From NCBI RefSeq assembly GCF_002081715.1, contig NZ_MUKP01000022.1, positions 1-64,000 on the forward strand: a DNA stretch of 64,000 nt, in the 5' to 3' direction. Under the pieces are notes generated by a model that was not told the origin of the DNA, did no database searches, and was given only the letters and a program-made list of their open reading frames with translations. The translations under genes were made by a program, and so were the position numbers. The stretch is from Nocardia donostiensis. GTDB lineage: Bacteria > Actinomycetota > Actinomycetes > Mycobacteriales > Mycobacteriaceae. Shown here piece by piece: positions 60,432 through 64,000 of the stretch (the stretch's first letter is position 1; the number at the start of each line of letters is the position of its first letter).

Positions 60432-61850
60432 GTGATGCGACGGACGAAGATTGTGTGCACCCTCGGCCCGGCCACTGCCACCGAGGACCGTATTCGAGAA
60501 CTCGTCGAGAGCGGTATGGACGTGGCGCGGCTGAATTTCAGCCACGGCGAGCACTCCGACCATGCCGAGAACTACAAGAAAGTGCGGCAGGCCTCCGACC
60601 ATATCGGCCGGGCCGTCGGCATCCTCGCCGATCTGCAGGGACCGAAGATCCGACTCGGCCGGTTCCTCGAAGGGCGCACCGTGTGGGCGACCGGGGAAGA
60701 GGTGCGCATCACCGTCGACGAGATCGACGGCACGCACGACCGGGTCTCCACCACATACAAGGAGCTGGCCACCGACGCCAAACCGGGCGATCGGCTGCTG
60801 GTCGACGACGGCAAGGTCGGGCTCACCGTGACCGCCGTCGAGGGCAACGACGTCGTCTGCCGGGTCACCGAGGGGGGCCCGGTCAGCAACAACAAGGGTG
60901 TATCGCTGCCCGGGATGGATGTCTCGGTTCCGGCGTTGTCGGACAAGGACATCGAGGATCTCGAGTTCGCGCTGAAACTGGGCGTGGACTTCATCGCCCT
61001 GTCATTCGTGCGATCGCCCGCGGATGTGGAGCTGGTGCACGATGTGATGGACCGGGTCGGGCGCCGGGTGCCGGTGGTCGGCAAACTGGAGAAGCCCGAA
61101 GCGATCGACAATCTCGAGGCCGTGGTGCTCGCTTTCGACGCAGTGATGGTCGCGCGCGGTGACCTCGGCGTCGAGCTGCCGCTGGAGCAGGTTCCGATCG
61201 TGCAGAAGCGGGCCATCCAAATGGCCAGGGAGAACGCGAAACCCGTTATCGTCGCCACCCAGATGCTGGAGTCGATGATCGAGAACTCGCGTCCTACTCG
61301 CGCCGAGGCCTCCGATGTGGCCAACGCGGTGCTCGACGGCGCGGACGCGGTGATGCTCTCGGGAGAAACCTCGGTCGGCAAATACCCGATCGAAACGGTG
61401 CGCACCATGTCCCGCATCGTGCACGCGGTGGAAACCGAATCGACCCGGGTGCCGCCGCTGACGCACGTACCGCGCACCAAACGCGGCGTCATCTCCTACG
61501 CCGCCCGCGATATCGGTGAACGTCTGAACGCCAAGGCGCTGGTCGCGTTCACCCAGTCCGGCGATACCGTGCGCAGGCTCGCTCGGCTGCACACCCCGCT
61601 GCCGCTGCTGGCGTTCACCCCGCTGCCGGAGGTACGCAGCCAGCTTGCGCTCACCTGGGGTACCGAAACGTTCATCGTGCCGACCGTCGATACCACTGAC
61701 GCAATGATCAAACAGGTCGATCAGGCGCTGCTGACGATGAACCGCTACCAGAAAGGCGATCTGGTCGTCATCGTGGCGGGCTCGCCACCCGGTACCGTCG
61801 GTTCCACCAACCTGATCCATGTACACCGCATCGGCGAGGAGGACCACTAG
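60432..61850 (+). CDS. pyk: Pyruvate kinase
   Basis: Last step of glycolysis: phosphoenolpyruvate plus ADP to pyruvate plus ATP. 472 residues. KIVCTLGPAT, LNFSHG, DLQGPKIRLG, the catalytic/metal region MVARGDLGVELP, and MLSGETSVGKYP are all typical. GTG 60432 gives MMRRTKIV; ATG 60435 is equally possible. Confidence 0.97.
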   Translation: MMRRTKIVCTLGPATATEDRIRELVESGMDVARLNFSHGEHSDHAENYKKVRQASDHIGRAVGILADLQGPKIRLGRFLEGRTVWATGEEVRITVDEIDGTHDRVSTTYKELATDAKPGDRLLVDDGKVGLTVTAVEGNDVVCRVTEGGPVSNNKGVSLPGMDVSVPALSDKDIEDLEFALKLGVDFIALSFVRSPADVELVHDVMDRVGRRVPVVGKLEKPEAIDNLEAVVLAFDAVMVARGDLGVELPLEQVPIVQKRAIQMARENAKPVIVATQMLESMIENSRPTRAEASDVANAVLDGADAVMLSGETSVGKYPIETVRTMSRIVHAVETESTRVPPLTHVPRTKRGVISYAARDIGERLNAKALVAFTQSGDTVRRLARLHTPLPLLAFTPLPEVRSQLALTWGTETFIVPTVDTTDAMIKQVDQALLTMNRYQKGDLVVIVAGSPPGTVGSTNLIHVHRIGEEDH

Positions 61851-61875
61851 TGAGTGAACGCAACGAGGTGGCGTC

Positions 61876-62778
61876 GTGACCGTTTCGCTGGATACTGCCC
61901 GGCCCGCTATCGGGACCGAGCGGTCCGACCTGCACGTGCTGCTGGACCTGCTCGATCTGGAGGAAGTCGGCGAGGACGTCTTCCTCGGCAGACATCCGGA
62001 AAAAGTGTGGAGCCGCACCTTCGGTGGCCAGCTGGTGGCGCAGGCGATCATCGCGGCGGGCCGCACTGTCGGCGACCGCCCGGTGCACGCGATCAACGCG
62101 CATTTCGTACGCGGCGGCGATGTGAAGAAGCCGATCGAATACCGGGTGGACCGGCACCGCGACGGCCGCGCCTTCGCCAACCGCACGGTCACCGCCAGCC
62201 AGGACGGGCAGGAACTGTTCGTCATGCTGGCCGCGTTCCAAGACTGGGGTAAAGGGCTGGAGCACGCGCACGCCCAGCCGGAAGTACCCGGCCCGGAGGT
62301 GCTGCCGCGGATCGAGGAGACCTTCGTCGGCCTGGAAGACAAGCTGGAGATGTTCGTCAAGGCGCCGCATCCGATCGATATGCGCTACACGAACGATCCG
62401 TCCTGGCTGCTGAAGAGCACCGGCGAACGGCTCAACCACAACCGTGTGTGGATGCGCGCCGACGGCGAACTACCCGACGACCCGCTGATCCACGTCGCGG
62501 CACTCGGCTACTCCTCCGACACCACGGTGCTGGATTCGATCATCACCACCCACGGGCTGTCCTGGGGACTGGACCGCATCGTTGCAGCGACGGTCAACCA
62601 TTCCATCTGGTTCCACCGCCCGTTCCGCTTCGACGAGTGGGCGCTGTACGCCACCGAATCCCCCGTTGCCGCAGGCTCACGTGGGCTGGCTACCGGCCGC
62701 TTCTACTCCCGCAGCGGTGATTTGCTGGCCACCACGGTGCAGGAGGGCGTGATTCGGCACTTCCCGTCCCGCAGTTAG
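61876..62778 (+). CDS. tesB: Acyl-CoA thioesterase II
   Basis: Double hot-dog thioesterase of 300 residues that hydrolyses acyl-CoA to fatty acid and CoA. FGGQLVAQAIIAAGRTV and WFHRPFRFDEWALYATESP mark the two halves. GTG start 25 nt after pyk, so the two may be co-transcribed; the same pair occurs in M. tuberculosis. Confidence 0.93.
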   Translation: MTVSLDTARPAIGTERSDLHVLLDLLDLEEVGEDVFLGRHPEKVWSRTFGGQLVAQAIIAAGRTVGDRPVHAINAHFVRGGDVKKPIEYRVDRHRDGRAFANRTVTASQDGQELFVMLAAFQDWGKGLEHAHAQPEVPGPEVLPRIEETFVGLEDKLEMFVKAPHPIDMRYTNDPSWLLKSTGERLNHNRVWMRADGELPDDPLIHVAALGYSSDTTVLDSIITTHGLSWGLDRIVAATVNHSIWFHRPFRFDEWALYATESPVAAGSRGLATGRFYSRSGDLLATTVQEGVIRHFPSRS

Positions 62779-62781
62779 ACG

Positions 62782-62837
62782 TGCGTACCTCCGCCTTCGC
62801 TTCGGCCGTGCGCTTTATGCGTACCTCCGCCTTCGCT
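62782..62837 (+). repeat. Short tandem repeat, 36-bp period
   Basis: A 20-bp unit, TGCGTACCTCCGCCTTCGCT, occurs at 62782-62801 and 62818-62837; likeness continues for seven more bases. It lies between tesB and the convergent CPBP gene, partly inside the end of the latter. May be a dispersed intergenic repeat of the genome. Confidence 0.6.
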
Positions 62838-63555
62838 GTGGCCGCACCGAGCCGGGCGGGCAGGTGACGGCGGAAGATCGTAGGAGGACGCAGAACAGCG
62901 CGGCGGCCGCGGTCACCATGCCCACCACCCACATCGCCGGCGCAGTGGTGTAGCCGGGAAACAGCGAACTCCCGACATTGGACGTGGCATGGACGGTTGT
63001 CGCGGTCAGCGCCAGGCCGCCCGACGCTTCATACACGGAGACGATGAGCACCCGCAGCGCCACGGTGGACACGAACCATCCGCCGATCCACGCGACGGTA
63101 CGTCCCACCTGGAGCAGCGGGATCAGATGCCACACCGCCCACACCAGGCCGAGCAGCAGTCCGGCGGTGGTGGCGTCGAGCCGGTGGCGCAGCGGGCCGA
63201 GAACATAGCCTGTCCAGCCGATCTCCTCAGCCAGCGCGGCGATCAGGAAGACCACCAGGAAAACCGGCAGCATCCGCCACGGAGGGTCGGCGTGGGTGTG
63301 CGCACCGCCGAGCCACAGCAGCGTATAGGCGAGGAGCAGCAGCGCCGGGACCAGCATGAGGGCCACTGCGATCCAGGGCATCGCGTCTGGCGTGCCCATC
63401 CGCAATGCCCACCTCGTCAACGCGCGGCGTCCGGAGCGCCCAGCGACGAGGTACGCGGCGACGGCGGGGCAGACGAACATGAACGCGCTCGACGGCAGTT
63501 CGTTGGGCAGACCGGGGATACTGCCCGCGATCGCGCCGACCACGAGAAACGGCAC
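62815..63555 (-). CDS. CPBP-family intramembrane protease
   Basis: 246 residues or slightly more, about eight helices. Catalytic motifs of the CAAX/bacteriocin-processing group: EEIGWTGYVLG, WAVWHL and HATSN. Such proteins cleave in the membrane; some process prenylated or toxin-immunity substrates, but the target here is unknown. The first usual start is GTG 63555, yet coding-like hydrophobic sequence (PTYFFLLVFALSVPF) continues upstream to a CTG at 63600. Confidence 0.83.
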   Translation of the reverse strand: MPFLVVGAIAGSIPGLPNELPSSAFMFVCPAVAAYLVAGRSGRRALTRWALRMGTPDAMPWIAVALMLVPALLLLAYTLLWLGGAHTHADPPWRMLPVFLVVFLIAALAEEIGWTGYVLGPLRHRLDATTAGLLLGLVWAVWHLIPLLQVGRTVAWIGGWFVSTVALRVLIVSVYEASGGLALTATTVHATSNVGSSLFPGYTTAPAMWVVGMVTAAAALFCVLLRSSAVTCPPGSVRPQRRRRYA

Positions 63556-63603
63556 CGACAGGGCGAAGACCAGCAGGAAGAAATATGTCGGTGTGCGCAG
63601 GGT

Positions 63604-63972
63604 TCAGATCCGTTCGCGGGTGAGATGCAGGTCGACGTCGGTGCGTCGGTTGGCGCTGATGGTGAACGGGACCTCGATGCCGGTGGCGGCGCCGACCCCT
63701 GCGGTGAGCCGGTGTTCGAGCGCTGTCACCGCGGTTTCGGTGAGTTCGGCAGGGTCGCCGACCAGGCTGAGCGCGATCTCGTAGGTGGCGTGACCGGCGG
63801 GGTCGCGGCCCGGGTTGCTGTGGCGCCAGCGGGCACCGAGGGCGCGGTGGATCGGGTCGTCAGGCGCGACCGGGAGGGTGAAACGCCAGGCGAAGACGTC
63901 TCGATGCTGTAGTTGGTCGTCCAGCGCGGAGCGGACGGTGTCGACGATCCGTTCGAGGGTTTCCGGTGTCAC
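63604..63972 (-). CDS. Hypothetical protein
   Basis: At least 122 residues, GTG 63972; the frame remains open to the window edge, so the real start may lie outside. Mixed alpha/beta, no membrane helix, no recognised family. It ends next to the CPBP gene and is probably in the same operon. Confidence 0.55.
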   Translation of the reverse strand: MTPETLERIVDTVRSALDDQLQHRDVFAWRFTLPVAPDDPIHRALGARWRHSNPGRDPAGHATYEIALSLVGDPAELTETAVTALEHRLTAGVGAATGIEVPFTISANRRTDVDLHLTRERI

Positions 63973-64000
63973 GTATACATGGAGCGAAACATCCGAAATC

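Overview
The window is high-GC actinobacterial DNA, most likely Nocardia or a close relative in the Mycobacteriales. The evidence is the F420-dependent oxidoreductases, the many leaderless genes with TANNNT -10 boxes 6-8 nt before an ATG or GTG, and a gene order that follows the Mycobacterium tuberculosis block from dnaE1 through ilvA, treY, bioAFD, bioB, nadABC, the his operon and the trp operon to lgt, pyk and tesB. No rRNA, tRNA, CRISPR array or prophage was recognised.

Layout. 1-5.5 kb: the 3' part of dnaE, then a TetR-controlled MFS exporter unit and a methyltransferase. 5.8-16.8 kb: serine hydrolase, ilvA, F420 nitroreductase-like protein, DUF2235 hydrolase, treY standing alone with what looks like a remnant of glgX/treX upstream, a cupin/MarR pair, a leaderless CHAP-domain protein and an LLM F420 oxidoreductase. 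17-28.8 kb: the biotin region, with bioA, bioF-bioD, bioB, bsaP and their repressor bioQ, interrupted by a second cupin/MarR pair and a FecCD-type ABC importer. 28.8-33.9 kb: DUF1353 protein, the NAD regulator nrtR, and nadA-nadB-nadC. 33.9-35.2 kb: a TnpB-only IS200/IS605-type insertion directly behind nadC. 35.3-43.5 kb: winged-helix protein, SDR/MerR pair, secreted hydrolase, arylamine N-acetyltransferase, penicillin-binding lipoprotein and Ser/Thr kinase. 43.9-50.7 kb: hisD-hisC-hisB-hisH, then hisA(priA)-impA-hisF-hisI. 50.7-58.4 kb: MarR, a membrane protein, a peroxiredoxin, then trpE, a trp-associated membrane protein and trpCBA. 58.4-64 kb: lgt, TM2 protein, pyk, tesB, a CPBP protease and a hypothetical protein.

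How the parts fit. Three copies of a TGAAC-N3-GTTCA operator sit before bioA, before bioF and between bioQ and bioB, so the scattered biotin genes form one local BioQ regulon. A perfect GTTTTCGA-N7-TCGAAAAC palindrome lies between nrtR and nadA, and the Nudix box of NrtR is degenerate, as in sensor-type members. The trp genes lack trpF, which fits hisA being the bifunctional PriA type. Four regulator genes have palindromic operator candidates next to them (TetR at 4.2 kb, MarR at 13.9 and 19.1 kb, MerR at 37.3 kb). All functions are read from sequence motifs and remembered family knowledge; no database search was possible.
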